From NCBI GenBank assembly GCA_035771165.1, contig JAWNZC010000314.1, positions 3,939,001-4,003,000 of the forward strand: a stretch of 64,000 bases of DNA. The letters run 5' to 3'. This document shows positions 1 to 10,948 of the stretch, piece by piece (the first letter of the stretch is position 1; each line of letters opens with the position of its first letter). The stretch is from Paragorgia papillata. Its lineage: Eukaryota; Cnidaria; Anthozoa; Scleralcyonacea; Coralliidae. The notes beneath the pieces are model-generated. The model searched no databases and was not told the origin of the DNA. It saw only the letters and a program-made list of their open reading frames with translations. A program made the position numbers and the translations under genes.

Positions 1-2110
1 GAAATGGCCTAATATGAAATGGCCTAACATGAAATGGTTTAATGTGAAACGGCCTAACTTGAAATAGCCTAACTTGAAATAGCCTAATGTGAAATGGCCT
101 AATATGAAATAGCGTAATGTGAAACCAAATAACTTGAAATAATATTAAACGGAAATATGTCTCTAGCATTGCATCCCACGGCGTTCGCTCGCAATTTTTT
201 TCCAAAATGTCGATTATAGAATTTTATAAAATTAAACTTGAATGTTAATTGAGTAATCTTGATTATTCGTATAATAGCAACGAATATCTATGAAAAGAAC
301 ACTAAAGATTGTGGGTATTCGGCAAACTGTCAAGGTTTCACGGCTTAATTGAAATTGCATAAAGTTTAGCACAAATGGTAACTGAGTAATCCTCTTTTTA
401 TCAATGTCAATGGTGTCGTATAACTCCGGTCGACGTCTAACTGCGAATGTTTGCTGAAATCTTACTGAAAGCAATGCGTCTCACAACGTTCGCACTCGAA
501 TTCAAAAACTTCCAAAGATATATTCAAAACTATCGCACGCAAGTTTATAAAACTTAAATGATATCTTCTCAGTTTTGTTTTTAATTAAGCAAAGTCAGAA
601 ATCTTCTCAGCTCATGTGCAGCCATTTCAGGCAGCTCGAAATCGGTTATTAATTCTAACCTTTTTGATTGACAGATTATGCGCTAACTGCTAAGCGAATC
701 GCGTTTATAAATGGAAATGGCCCGCTAATTCAGCGCGTGGGATAAATGATAAAAATTAAAATAAAAAATAAAAATAAGTTATATTACTAACCCCCACCCC
801 CTACCCCCTACCCCCTACCCCCATAAAATTCAAAACTTATAATCCACTTCATAAAACCTAATCCTAACCCACCCCTACCTCAACCCTTCAAATCCCAACC
901 CTAACATTAATCTCAACCCTAACCCCACCCACCCTACTTATAAAACCCCACTAACCCTAAACCTAACCCTGACCTTAATCACATTTATTTTACACATTAA
1001 AATAAGTCATAATTAAATTTAAAAATAAAAATAAATTATAATACTAATCCCCACCCCCATAACTTAAAAGCCACCTCCTAAAAACCTAACGTCAACCCTA
1101 AACATAACCCTCTTAACCCCAACCCCAACCCTTCTCTGTAATCTCAATCATATTTATCACCCCAACACCTTAGACCTCAAATTATTAATCATTTTTCACC
1201 ACTACTCACCAACACAATACACCAAGGATGGTAGGTCACAACCAGGATCTAAATACCTGAACCTTATGGTTTACTTTTACTTTTATTTTACATTTTACAA
1301 AACACTTAAATATATCTATAGTATAGTTCACCTTTAATATAAACATGAAAAGATTATTGTATATACTTAACTTACCTTCTTGATAATGAAAGACCACAAA
1401 AGATAAAATAAAGAGGAGAGAATTCGGAGAGAATAGTCGGATCACAATCAGCTACTAAAACGCGCCTGGTCTATTTCTCGATCTTTCTCCACACACGCGC
1501 GATTCGCTTAGCGCATAATCTGTCAATCAAAAAGGTTAGAATTAATAACCGATTTCGAGCTGCCTGAAATGGCTGCACATGAGCTGAGAAGATTTCTGAC
1601 TTTGCTTAATTAAAAACAAAACTGAGAAGATATCATTTAAGTTTTATAAACTTGCTAATGCATGCGATAGTTTTGAATATATCTATGGAAGTTTTTGAAT
1701 TCGAGTGCGAACGTTGTGAGACGCATTGCTTTCAGTAAGATTTCAGCAAACATTCGCAGTTAGACGTCGACCGCAGTTATACGACACCATTGACATTGAT
1801 AAAAAGAGGATTACTCAGTTACCATTAGTGTGCTAAACTTTATGCAATTTCAATTAAGCCGTGAAACCTTGACAGTTTGCCGAATACCCACAATCTTTAG
1901 AGTTCTTTTCATAGATATTCGTTGCTATTATACGAATAATCAAGATTACTCAATTAACATTCAAGTTTAATTTTATAAAATTCTATAATCGACATTTTGG
2001 GAAAAAATTGCGAGCGAACGCCGTGGGATGCAATGCTAGAGACATATTTCCGTTTAATATTATTTCAAGTTATTTGGTTTCACATTACGCTATTTCATAT
2101 TAGGCCATTT
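1..2110. mobile_element. Large foldback (long inverted repeat) element
   Basis: Bases about 1-703 reappear in reverse complement at about 1498-2110, with only small indels (for example a 7-bp difference near 685). The arms carry matching blocks, such as the reverse complements near 180-240 and 1965-2035. The outer ends of both arms run into the same 15-bp tandem repeat (1-145 on the left, from 2078 on the right). Long arms ending in short tandem repeats around a unique spacer are typical of foldback-type DNA elements. No transposase is visible. The left end is cut by the window edge, so no target-site duplication can be read. Confidence 0.85.
704..1497. repeat. Telomere-like C-rich spacer of the foldback element
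   Basis: The spacer between the arms contains degenerate runs of CCCCCTA (790-830) and CCCTAA-like units (855-1160), interleaved with A/T-rich stretches. The repeats are irregular and flanked by unrelated DNA, so this is interstitial telomere-like sequence rather than a chromosome end. No coding region is supported here. Confidence 0.7.
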
Positions 2111-2735
2111 CACATTAGGCTATTTCAAGTTAGGCTGTTTCAAGTTAGGCTATTTCACATTAGACCATTTCATGTTAGGCCATTTCATATTAGGCCATTT
2201 CACATTAGGCTATTTCAAGTTAGGCTATTTCAAGTTAGGCCGTTTCACATTAAAGTAAACCATTTCATGTTAGGCCATTTCATATTAGGCTATTTCACAT
2301 TAGGCTATTTCAAGTTAGGCCGTTTCACATTACGCTGTTTCACAGTAGGCTATTTCTAGTTAGGCCATTTCAAGTTAGGCCATTTCACATTAGGCCATTT
2401 CACATTAGGCCATTTCAAGTTAGGCCATTTCACATTAGGCCATTTCACATTAGGCCATTTCAAGTTAGGCCATTTCACATTAGGCCATTTCAAGTTAGGC
2501 CATTTCACATTAGGCCATTTCAAGTTAGGCCATTTCACAGTAGGCTATTTCAAGTTAGGCCGTTTCACATTACGCTGTTTCACAGTAGGCTATTTCTAGT
2601 TAGGCCATTTCACATTAGGCCATTTCAAGTTAGGCCATTTCACATTAGGCCATTTCACATTAGGCCATTTCACATTAGGCTATTTCAAGTTAGGCCATTT
2701 CACAGTAGGCCATTTCAAGTTAGGCCATTTCACTG
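2078..2735. repeat. 15-bp minisatellite (CATTTCACATTAGGC / CATTTCAAGTTAGGC)
   Basis: About 44 copies of a 15-bp unit. Two main variants alternate (CACATT versus CAAGTT in the middle). Because 15 is a multiple of three, several frames stay open, giving spurious Lys-Trp-Pro-Asn repeats on the minus strand. A block of about 68 bp with rare variants (GTTTCACATTACGC, then CACAGTAGGC) occurs at 2306-2373 and again at 2546-2613, which implies a 240-bp higher-order duplication. Confidence 0.9.
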
Positions 2736-3050
2736 ACTTAAGTTGAATCATCGCACAACTAGTTGAATGATTTCATAACACGTTCAATCATTTCACAACC
2801 AATAGTTGAACCATCACACAATCTATCGAATCATTGCACGATACGTTGAATCAATTCATATTTAGTTGAATCATTGCACAACTTGTTCAGTCATTTCACT
2901 GCGCACTGTTCAGCCATTTCAATTTATGTTGCATCATTTCTGTTTAGTATCTATGATTCCTCACCGGAAAGTTGAATCACTTCATATTACGATGGATCAT
3001 TTGTGTTTTTGTTGAGTCATTTCACAATAAGCTGTTCCATTTCACTGCCG
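2736..3050. repeat. Degenerate GTTGAATCA/TTTCAC repeat
   Basis: Loose repeats built on GTTGAATCATTTCAC with variable spacing continue the minisatellite in decayed form. No coding potential is seen. Confidence 0.6.
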
Positions 3051-3059
3051 TACTATTTT

Positions 3060-4490
3060 TGGTGGTAACGGCCGCCCATACTCCTCACCTACTGAGGGAA
3101 CGAAATACTTTCACTCATACCAAACAACAACTTCTTCACATTGGATGACATTTTTGCATTATTGACACATGGTATTTATGCCCTCAATGAATTTTTAGAA
3201 TATTTAAACAAATTCCACCCAACAATTAAATTTGACAATACACACTCCTACAAATATGTTAACTTTCTCGTTACCACAGTTTACATCAATAGAACAACAA
3301 ACTTAAATCAGACCTGTACATAAAACCAACAGACAGAACAGTCAACACTACTTCTACATAACAATTCCATCCATCCAAAGTCTTGTAAATATAGTATCAT
3401 CTATAGTTCATGCACTTTGATATTATCGCGGATGATACATTCAAGGACTAAACAACCTTTCAGTTATACTGATCAACTGTGGTTAGAAACAAGAAACTAT
3501 ACCCGCAGCCTGCTTTTCAACAGGCCAAACAACATACACAACTGGAACTACTAAACAAGGTACAACACAAAACTGACAACGAAAGCCTTATATTTTCCAT
3601 TCCATACAACAACAATACAACATACATTAAACAAATATTACGAAAGCATTGGCACATAATAGAACAAGATCCTACATTGAGCATTCTCTGACCAGAAGCA
3701 CCAATTGTAGCGTATCAAAGAAATACGAATCTTAAAGATTCTCTTATTCGTGCTAAACTACAAGATGACAATTATATAACAAACAATACTCAATAACTAC
3801 AACACAGAATACAGTACATCAACTGAGAGTGAGACAAAGTTGACTCAAATTGTTCTATCCTATACCCATCCCCACAAATTCTATCTACAGGGATCCTGGG
3901 TTACCCCATACATCATCCACTATAGAAAACCAATGACATAATAACGAACAACCAACCGATCTCATTACATGTCTGACTGAATAACTGATCCCTAACTGAT
4001 ATGACTACCAACAAGAGAACAAGACTTGAGGACTGCTCTTGCAAAATGAAGGCACGACGCATTGGTTGTCAAGAAATAACAACAACTTCCGGTAAGCACA
4101 CACTTTTATTTATATTTATTAGCCTCGTTCTATGCTGTTTATTGTTTATTTTCCAACATAATTACATTGACTGCCAAACCCAATCCCTCCTGAAGAGACC
4201 ACGGGAAGGTCGAAACAATTGTCGAGGGTTATTTCCCATGTACTATATATACTGAATATTACTTACGTATCTTTAATCCTATCTTATAATTGTTTAACTT
4301 ACTCCCGTATCATATTTACACTGCGCCTTCAACCATCGTTGCCTAACTTGCCTTCAACAAAAAATACAGCAAGATGCGCTTTTTGGCCTGAGGCCATGCA
4401 TATACCGCATTCTTTGCAAATTTTATTCATCTACATTATATAACCCCAGTGTCAGTCCAATTACCTACATCTTATTAAAAAAAAAAAAAG
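3060..4490 (+). mobile_element. Penelope-like retroelement remnant (RT C-terminal part and 3' end)
   Basis: Broken plus-strand frames carry Penelope RT signatures in the right order: DDIF followed by LNKFHPTIKF (from about 3140), a KPTDR motif (about 3325), the SCKYSIIYS region (3375-3400), then the YNNNTTYIKQILRKHW stretch and PEAPIVAYQRNTNLKD (3580-3750). It is 5' truncated and carries frameshifts and stops. A downstream hydrophobic frame (4001-4255) and an A-run at about 4477-4489 mark the 3' end. No GIY-YIG endonuclease is recognised in this copy. Confidence is high for the family and low for the exact ends. Confidence 0.8.
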
Positions 4491-4789
4491 TCAATTCATT
4501 TCACATAGAAAACTCTTGATACGTTTTCGATACGAGGTCTCCGTTTTTCTTTGAAAATGGATTAGTGTGGACGATATGGCCTTATTTCGAGTGTGCAATC
4601 TATTTGTCCAAATACTTGGAAATACTCCAAATACCATGCCAGGGGTTTCTCAAAAACATAGCGATGGTTGGCTTGAACAATAGATAGATCGTATCGGGTC
4701 GCATTGGTTTGTTTATCTAATCGTAATAAAAAATATTAATCCCCAGGATAAAAACGAAATATAGCCATATTATATAATATTAATAATAT

Positions 4790-5480
4790 TTATTAAGGAG
4801 TAGAACTAACGTTTCGTCGCATCGCGCAACATCATCAGAGTGAGATAAAATACAGTAAACAATGAATAAATCAGAAATATATGAGTATTATATTACATAC
4901 ATGTTCAGAAAGGCGGAAGTGAAGTAGAAAAGTCAAAATAAGGAAAGAGGGACGAAGCTAATATTGGCATTTAAAGAAGATTTAGGTTTGGGAGATTAGA
5001 CTAAGACTTTCACGTACGAGCAGTTCAGACGTTGAAGAACAAGAGAAAATGATTTTGAAATCGTTAAGTGAGGCAGTGTGGCCAGTTTCAGTGAGATGTG
5101 AGAGGATGCTGGTCGGTGGAGGCATAGTTAATAGAACATATGGTTTGGAAGCTCTATTGTCTTTCAACTTGATGTAATGTTATGTTGAAAGACAATGGAG
5201 TTCCTTATATGGAAGTAAATTCTATGAACACGTGACGACGAAGGACAACACTAATTAAACCCGATCGTTGCTATTGGATGACTGCTTCATTATACAGAAA
5301 ATACAATACCGTGAAGTTGCACAAATTTCCATTAAATTGAACAAAAACATAGTGCAATGATTTTGGACGACTTTTCAAACCATGTAAGTAAGAGCAGATA
5401 CCCCCAAGTGATATGAGACTCGTGTGTGTAAATGGGGAGCCGTTTGGCCCACATACAATGCGGTACAGCATTGACACCTA
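4790..5480 (-). mobile_element. Penelope-like element, GIY-YIG/C-terminal remnant
   Basis: Minus-strand frames show a GIY-YIG-like core (ALYVGQTAPHLHTRV, about 5411-5470) and the downstream C-terminal signature SHLTETGHTASL ... DFKIIFS ... LLVRESLSLI (about 4985-5110). Beyond it, at about 4805-4840, lies the LTLMMLRDATKR-type end (reverse complement of ACGTTTCGTCGCATCGCGCA). It is interrupted by frameshifts. The second copy lies at about 30230-30960. Confidence 0.75.
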
Positions 5481-5496
5481 AAAGAATAAACAACAT

Positions 5497-5677
5497 AGAC
5501 CTTATTCAAAAATGGCCGCCGAATTATAATTCTTTTATGTGCATATAAATTAGCCCTTATGACCTCATTTTAAAGTAAAAATTCTTTTGAATTTCACACA
5601 TGAAAACGAGTTCATAAGGGCTAATTTATATGTATATAAAATAATTTTAATTCGGCGGCCATTTTTTAATAAGGTCT
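5497..5677. mobile_element. 181-bp MITE with about 65-bp inverted repeats
   Basis: The ends AGACCTTATTCAAAAATGGC and its reverse complement flank a small loop. Two-base AT repeats border it (5495-5496 and 5678-5679). The matching position in the duplicated block (about 30975) lacks the element, so copy 2 serves as an empty site. Confidence 0.85.
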
Positions 5678-5739
5678 ATCAGATCTTTATAGGCCCTTAG
5701 GAATTCTGTCCTTGAAGGTGAAAAAGTGTGAAAGACGTT

Positions 5740-6050
5740 TGGTTGGGCGGGAAATGCATTGGATGTTGGTGGAAGGACAATTAGGCTGATGATTTGTGTG
5801 CGGATTTGAAGAGAATGAATGCCTGTGAAAGGAAGAGAAAAATAATAGAAAAATAAAGAAACTGTTCTCAGCAGTCCACCAAAGAATTCAACGGAGGGCA
5901 ACGAAGTTCATACTGAGTGTGCTCTTCGAAACCGACATAACATGATACTCAGGTTAAAACCGACATACCACATACAAAGCAAGACTATATCAACCCTAAA
6001 TATGTTGTATTTGTGCTAGTGCATGGTACGAATATTTCGATATCTTATTC
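5740..6050 (+). pseudogene. LINE RT C-terminal scrap (copy 1)
   Basis: Together with its better preserved twin (31068-31300), this reads as a short piece of the post-RT region of a CR1/L2-like LINE. An RRATKFILS-like motif is followed by FETDIPFKARLSTLN and LPC. Both copies are frameshifted. The call rests on motif resemblance only. Confidence 0.45.
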
Positions 6051-6062
6051 AGTTGTGTTTAA

Positions 6063-6990
6063 AGTAACACATGGTTTGGTTGTAAAAATAAAGTAAACTT
6101 AACCGTGAATCTTGGCGCAATGGACAGTTCTTTCATCACTTATCACACTAGAATCCTTCGCGACCCAAATTACCGTAATCCGGTGATCTCTTTACAAAAG
6201 TTCAAGTCACTACTTTTTAACTATTATTATTCAGCTACTATATCTGTTTACGACACAGAAAAATAACAATCATGGAAGTCCATTTGTTTGAAATACCACC
6301 AAGCAAGACAGTTATCTGTCTCAACAACTGAATGTTGTTTTTAACTGCAATTCATCGTTACCGGGGGTGGAGTGGGGGTGGGGGGTAGAGGTGGGAGTGA
6401 ATCTCAGAATTAATTGATTACAGCTGTACTTGTTTTATAACTCATATTCTTACTTTAACTAAGGTCACTAACGTAATTGGCTCACGCTGTGTTGGTGTTC
6501 CTGAGCTGTTTTATAATACTGACAAAGTTAATAAATAAATAAAACCTTTTCACTTTGCTCTATCTAAAACACTGTCTACACGGACGGCACTCTACTTTTA
6601 TACACTTTCGCCTTATTTTTAGGTTGGTTCTTACTTAAAATTAGAGTATCTAATCTACTACACGTAGATTTATAGTGTATAAAAGTAATATTTTCTGAGA
6701 TATACTGATGTTATAATACCAGAAAATGCTGAAAACGAAAGCATTTTAAGCAAGTGGTGTGTAATGGTGATATGGCATCTCAATCGAGCGATTTCAATTG
6801 AAAAATACAAAATGAGATTTTATTCATGGTGTGTGTATATATTTGGAATATAATTTTAGCTTAAATGCGCCACCAACGTGTGCTGAAATAGTGATTATTT
6901 AATAGTTGAGTCGGTTTTCTTTGTTCTTTCTAGAGCTGTATCTACGATATATCCCAAGAGAACCGATCAGCTGTATATAGATATTGCCCT
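6063..6990. other. Non-coding part of the duplicated block
   Basis: AT-rich sequence with a G-run at 6365-6390 and no supported gene. The stretch at 6545-6615 (CTTTGCTCTATCTAAAACAC...) is a recurring MITE-end sequence, also found near 31850, 36035, 36150 and 57870. Its right part contains a repeated ATATTGCCCTG/CAACAGGGCAAT hairpin (about 6985-7035). Confidence 0.5.
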
Positions 6991-6991
6991 G

Positions 6992-7678
6992 GTGAACAGG
7001 ACAATATCAAGATATTGCCCTGCATGGTCAACAGGGCAATATATCAGTAATTATATGTTTTTTAGATTATTCATTAGCATAAACATGGCAAGACGTGTTG
7101 TTTTGATCTCTGCAATCTTTTTCGTTTTATTGCTAATATCGGGTTTAGATCTTGAAAACTTTATCAACAAATCGTGCCTAAAGGTAAATTCGATCGAGGA
7201 GTGTCGTCATTTCACTGAAATTCTCAAGAATTGGAGCAAGAATTCGCTTTTATTTTCGACAAGGAAATGCAAATGGCTTAAAAATCGAACACTTTATCAT
7301 TGCAACTCGACCTCATCCTTTAATATTACTGCTTCAGCGATACTCGCTTGCGGAGATGTTCATCCACACCCTGGACCAGACTCGGATACTACGAATAAAC
7401 CGAAATCGAAAGGCCCCGCAGCGAAATGTCCTAAGTGCACAAAGCCAGTACAGCGAAATCACAAACGCCTACAGTGTGACAAGTGTTATGATTTGATTCA
7501 TGTTCGCTGTGCAAATAGTAATGCCAACTTTTGTAAGGCCATCTCTGTTAGCCAACCTGGCATTTGGACATGTAATAACTGTATATCATTTGAACTTCCT
7601 TTCTTTAAAGTGAGAGACAAAGGCAGCTTTCGTTTATGCACCGCTCAACACACAGAGTATGACATCTACCTTCGATGA
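6992..7678 (+). CDS. LINE ORF1-like protein with hydrophobic N-terminus, 2A-like motif and PHD finger
   Basis: The open frame has 228 codons. The first 31 lie in the duplicated block, so the Met at 7085 (MARR...) is the better start. From there one sees a hydrophobic segment (residues 36-51), a Cys-bearing stretch with several N-x-S/T sequons (59-114), then ACGDVHPHPGP (119-129). That last motif resembles the 2A-like D-x-E-x-N-P-G-P seen in some CR1-type LINEs, but with His in place of the conserved Asn. A C4HC3 PHD-type finger follows (residues 146-197: CxxC, CxxC, HxxC, CxxC). The endonuclease domain lies directly downstream, which supports ORF1 of a CR1/L2-like retrotransposon. The element is a truncated relic, so present expression is doubtful. 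Confidence 0.75.
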   Translation: MNRTISRYCPAWSTGQYISNYMFFRLFISINMARRVVLISAIFFVLLLISGLDLENFINKSCLKVNSIEECRHFTEILKNWSKNSLLFSTRKCKWLKNRTLYHCNSTSSFNITASAILACGDVHPHPGPDSDTTNKPKSKGPAAKCPKCTKPVQRNHKRLQCDKCYDLIHVRCANSNANFCKAISVSQPGIWTCNNCISFELPFFKVRDKGSFRLCTAQHTEYDIYLR

Positions 7679-7679
7679 C

Positions 7680-8260
7680 CTACTTCTCGTTATTCAAAGA
7701 TATGGTTTTGATGTGGTTACGCTTAGCGAAACATGGCTTAAAGATATAACCCTCAGCTACTTAGCCATGTTTCTATTCATGGTTATGCGAATGAGTTCAG
7801 AAATAGAGACAAAATCAAAGGCGGGGGCGTAGGTGCATATATTAAGGAAAACGTGAAGTACAAAAGACGTAAGGACATTGAATCAAGATACCCTGAATTA
7901 GAACATCTGTGGCTAGAACTTCCAGCGCGTAATGAAAACAGTCGCCTTCTAATGGGAACTATGTATAGATCTACAAGAATGTTACATACCCAACAGTGGC
8001 TGGTGCAAATGGAGAATATGCTATCTGACATATCAACTTCATGGGATGGTCTACTAGTAATTACAGGAGATTTAAATATCGATATGCTGAAACCAAATGC
8101 TCCATTGACAAAACAGTACACAGATTTATTGTATACGTTTAATCTAACACAACATGTACAAAAGGCAACCAGAGTGACACGTTCCAGCGAAACTTTGATC
8201 GACCATATAGTTTCGAATGATCCTAGGCGTGTTACATATACTGATGTGCTACCATGTTCA
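7680..8260 (+). pseudogene. LINE apurinic-type endonuclease (EEP) fragment
   Basis: Frameshifted continuation of the ORF1 frame. Motifs run in the order expected for a LINE endonuclease: LSETWLKD (about 7717-7742), GGGVGAYIKE (7822-7851), WLELP, GDLNIDML (8069-8092) and LIDHIVSN (8198-8221). A frameshift near 7750 breaks the domain, and the sequence stops before the RT. The longest piece is 7853-8302. It is non-functional as it stands. Confidence 0.8.
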
Positions 8261-9226
8261 AATACTTTATACTTTATTAAGTGTTCCCAACAGGGCTTTT
8301 AAACACCAATTTACAAATGTAAAATCTAAAACCTAGTTTCTAATAAATGGCATAATATATTTACAAAAGTTAAAATACTGTTTTAAGAAAGTGGTGTTTA
8401 AGTTTAGATTTAAAAATACTTAATGACTTTGCACTCTTAATGTCATCTGCTAAGTTATTCCATAATTTAACAGCTCTATACTGAAAAGATCTTTGACCTG
8501 AAGCTGATTTACAAAGTGGTATTTGCAAGAGCCCGCTGCTACGGGTTTTACAAGAATGTATTTCGGACCGTTTAGAAAACTTATCGCATAAGTACGAAGG
8601 AGCAAGGCCATTCATACATTTATAAGTCATAATTAACTCTCTAAACAAAAGATGTTATGCAGAACAGGCGTAATATGATCATATTTCCTTGTCTTAGTAA
8701 CTAATCTACCAGCAAAATTCTGAACAGATTGAAGTTTTTTAACATTTGTAGCTGATGTGTTTGACCATACCGAGGAGCAATAGAACAGTTTACTAAAGAC
8801 TAAAGTTTTGATGATTAAACAGAGTGTATTGTGATCAAAACTATCCTTTACCCGATTAATTTGGCAAAGTTTCGACATACACGAGGAGACAAGTTTGCCT
8901 ATATGGTAATCATAAGTCAAATGAGAATCAAATGTGATTCCCAGATCCTTCACAAAAGACTCTGGCTTAATCTGCTTCCCTAGGAATGAAAGTGACATCT
9001 CGACGGGTAGCCTTTGTAACAGCTGACGCGTGCCCACAAGGAGGAATTTGGTTTTTCCCGGATTGATTAAAAGTTGATTTCCTGAACACCATTCAGCCAC
9101 ATGGCGTAGGTCGTCCTCTAGATGCTTTTTGGCCATGTCTGCGTCTTTTATCGAAAAAGACATAAAGACTTTTGAGTCATCAACGTAAGACTCCATGCGA
9201 CAGGATTGAGGTGCCAGCGAAAGATC

Positions 9227-10948
9227 CAGGCACGTAGCTACGGGGGGGCGAGGGGGGGCAACCGCCCCCCCCCCCCAAAATTCTTTCTTGCCCCCCCAAC
9301 CAGAGACTGCATGCCCAAAAAAAATCCGCAGCGTGAGTGGATAAGTAATTGAAGTGTGAACGCTGTTGCGTACTTGCGTAACGTAAATAAGTGATGTTGT
9401 TATATCGAAAGCGTCTAATGGCGTTATGATTTAGTAGCATAACCCGGTGAACTCGATGTAAGTTAAAACGTGATAACTGGAACGCTAACGCGTAAACCAA
9501 AAGGTGAGGCAAAAAGTTCCAGGCCCCTACGCGGTTTGCAGGTACGAAGACTCGAAAAAAGGTTTGAAAAAATTATTTATCAAATTATTTTGTCAGACTC
9601 AACGTGCATTTAATGGTTTCCCATTGTTGTGCAGTGCTGTTGTTGTTTTATTTACTATATAGCAGTCAAAAACTATACAGTAAATTAAGCTAGGATGGAA
9701 ACAGCCAGATGAAAAGGTGAGAACAAGAGTGCAAACTTTCTTATGTAAAATACATTTTCGCCGTGCAAAGGTTCAAACAACATAAGAGTGAGAAAGCTAT
9801 TCTTGTACGAGTCTAAAGACGTTTATACAATACCCTAGTTGCTATGCGTGTTTTCATTGGTTGTTAGTCATGATCTATTAGAGGACAGACACATGGTCAC
9901 GTCAGATCACGTCAGCTGACTTGCCTTTTTCCTTCTTCATGCCCCAAAATCCGGCACGAGTTTCGACAAAGACCTTTTAAATTTGTATTGTATAAAACAA
10001 ATAGATTCCATTTTTTTGTTGTCTGTTCAGTTATAGATGCACAGAAGACGTCACAACGTGGTAAGAACATCAGTGACTCGACTGCGTCTCGTGGGCCACT
10101 TTTTTGTTCTTACCACGTTGTGACGTCATCTGTGCATCTATAACTGAACAGACAACGGCAAAATGGAATCTATTTGTTAAAGTGATACTTGATATTTCAT
10201 AATTTACATCTAATGTGATTTTCTTAGTATTCTGCTCCTTTAATTTTTTGTTTGAATCTGTTAAACGGCCTCTGACAACTAGACTTTTATTTTTCACGTT
10301 TACTCAATGTTGTTTTCGGTACGAATGCGGAATGCTTTTTAAACAAAATGACACTTGAAACTGGTACTAATGGCATATTCTACACTACGTTTGTGTTGAT
10401 GTTTTGTCATCCTCTTCGGAGTAACGAAACTCTAATATATGGTTTATATTATAACGAAAAGTTTGATTTAATTTCTTGACTGACAAACTTCGTGCACGTT
10501 TTGTAAAGGCAATAATGACTTTTACTATAGCAACAAATAAACAATTACTGCATGATTAGTTCGACAGCATAGCACAACCAATCAAAATTGAAAATACACG
10601 TTTAGCAAAGCGTGATAAAATGATGCAATAAAAGTGAATAAATATTAATTTTTCAAACCTTTTCGAGCCTTCGCGGTTCGCTCAAGACCGGTGGCCGTGT
10701 CAAAAAACATTTTGTATCCTGCAAATCGCACAGGGGCCTAGAAATTTGCCTCACTTTTTGCCCCACGAATGACTGGACTAATTAGCGTTCCAGAGAGAGT
10801 TCCAGTGCATAAACCATGTGACAGACTGGGGGGGGGGGGGTAGTGTGATTGCATCAGTTGCCCTGAGGGCTCAACTTTTGTACCGTTCCACTTGCCCCCC
10901 CAAAATAAAACTTGCCCTCCCAGATTTCTTAGTCTAGCTACGTGCCTG
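9227..10948. mobile_element. hAT-like non-autonomous DNA transposon, 8-bp TSD
   Basis: The termini CAGGCACGTAGCTA and TAGCTACGTGCCTG form a perfect inverted repeat. Both are flanked by GAAAGATC (9219-9226 and 10949-10956), an 8-bp target-site duplication as expected for hAT elements. G/C homopolymer tracts sit just inside both ends (9241-9298 and 10830-10925). No transposase is visible. A smaller hairpin element (9820-10186) is nested inside. The insertion disrupts LINE RT coding sequence. Confidence 0.92.
9820..10186. mobile_element. Hairpin MITE, copy 1
   Basis: Arms of about 75 bp, starting ACAAATAGATTCCATTTTTT at about 9999, face each other across a GGGCCACTT loop. The sequence 9820-10186 is repeated at 58208-58572 in the same orientation with few differences. 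It contains repeated TGACGTCA-like and ATCACGTCAGCTGAC motifs. Confidence 0.85.

Larger units (their letters stand above)
4508..7062. repeat. 2.5-kb duplicated block, copy 1
   Basis: The segment is repeated in the same orientation at about 29938-32528, with about 90% or higher identity by eye over most of its length. The left edge lies inside the right terminus of the Harbinger-like MITE that is complete next to copy 2. The right edge is at ATATGTTTTTT (about 7062 versus 32527). Copy 1 carries a MITE (5497-5677) missing from copy 2 and lacks about 190 bp present in copy 2 (about 32117-32300). The middle (6010-6390) does not align with copy 2. Confidence 0.85.

Noticed and set aside
780..1160. 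True telomere
   Set aside because: Repeats are irregular, internal and enclosed by inverted arms, so they are interstitial telomere-like sequence.
1997..2538. Repeat-rich frames such as Lys-Trp-Pro-Asn on the minus strand
   Set aside because: The 15-bp minisatellite keeps frames open by period alone. There is no start context or other coding sign.
2078..2735. CRISPR array
   Set aside because: Repeats are contiguous 15-mers without unique spacers, in animal-type DNA with no cas genes.
3141..3691. Two independent small genes at 3141-3323 and 3479-3691
   Set aside because: Both are pieces of one frameshifted Penelope-like RT.
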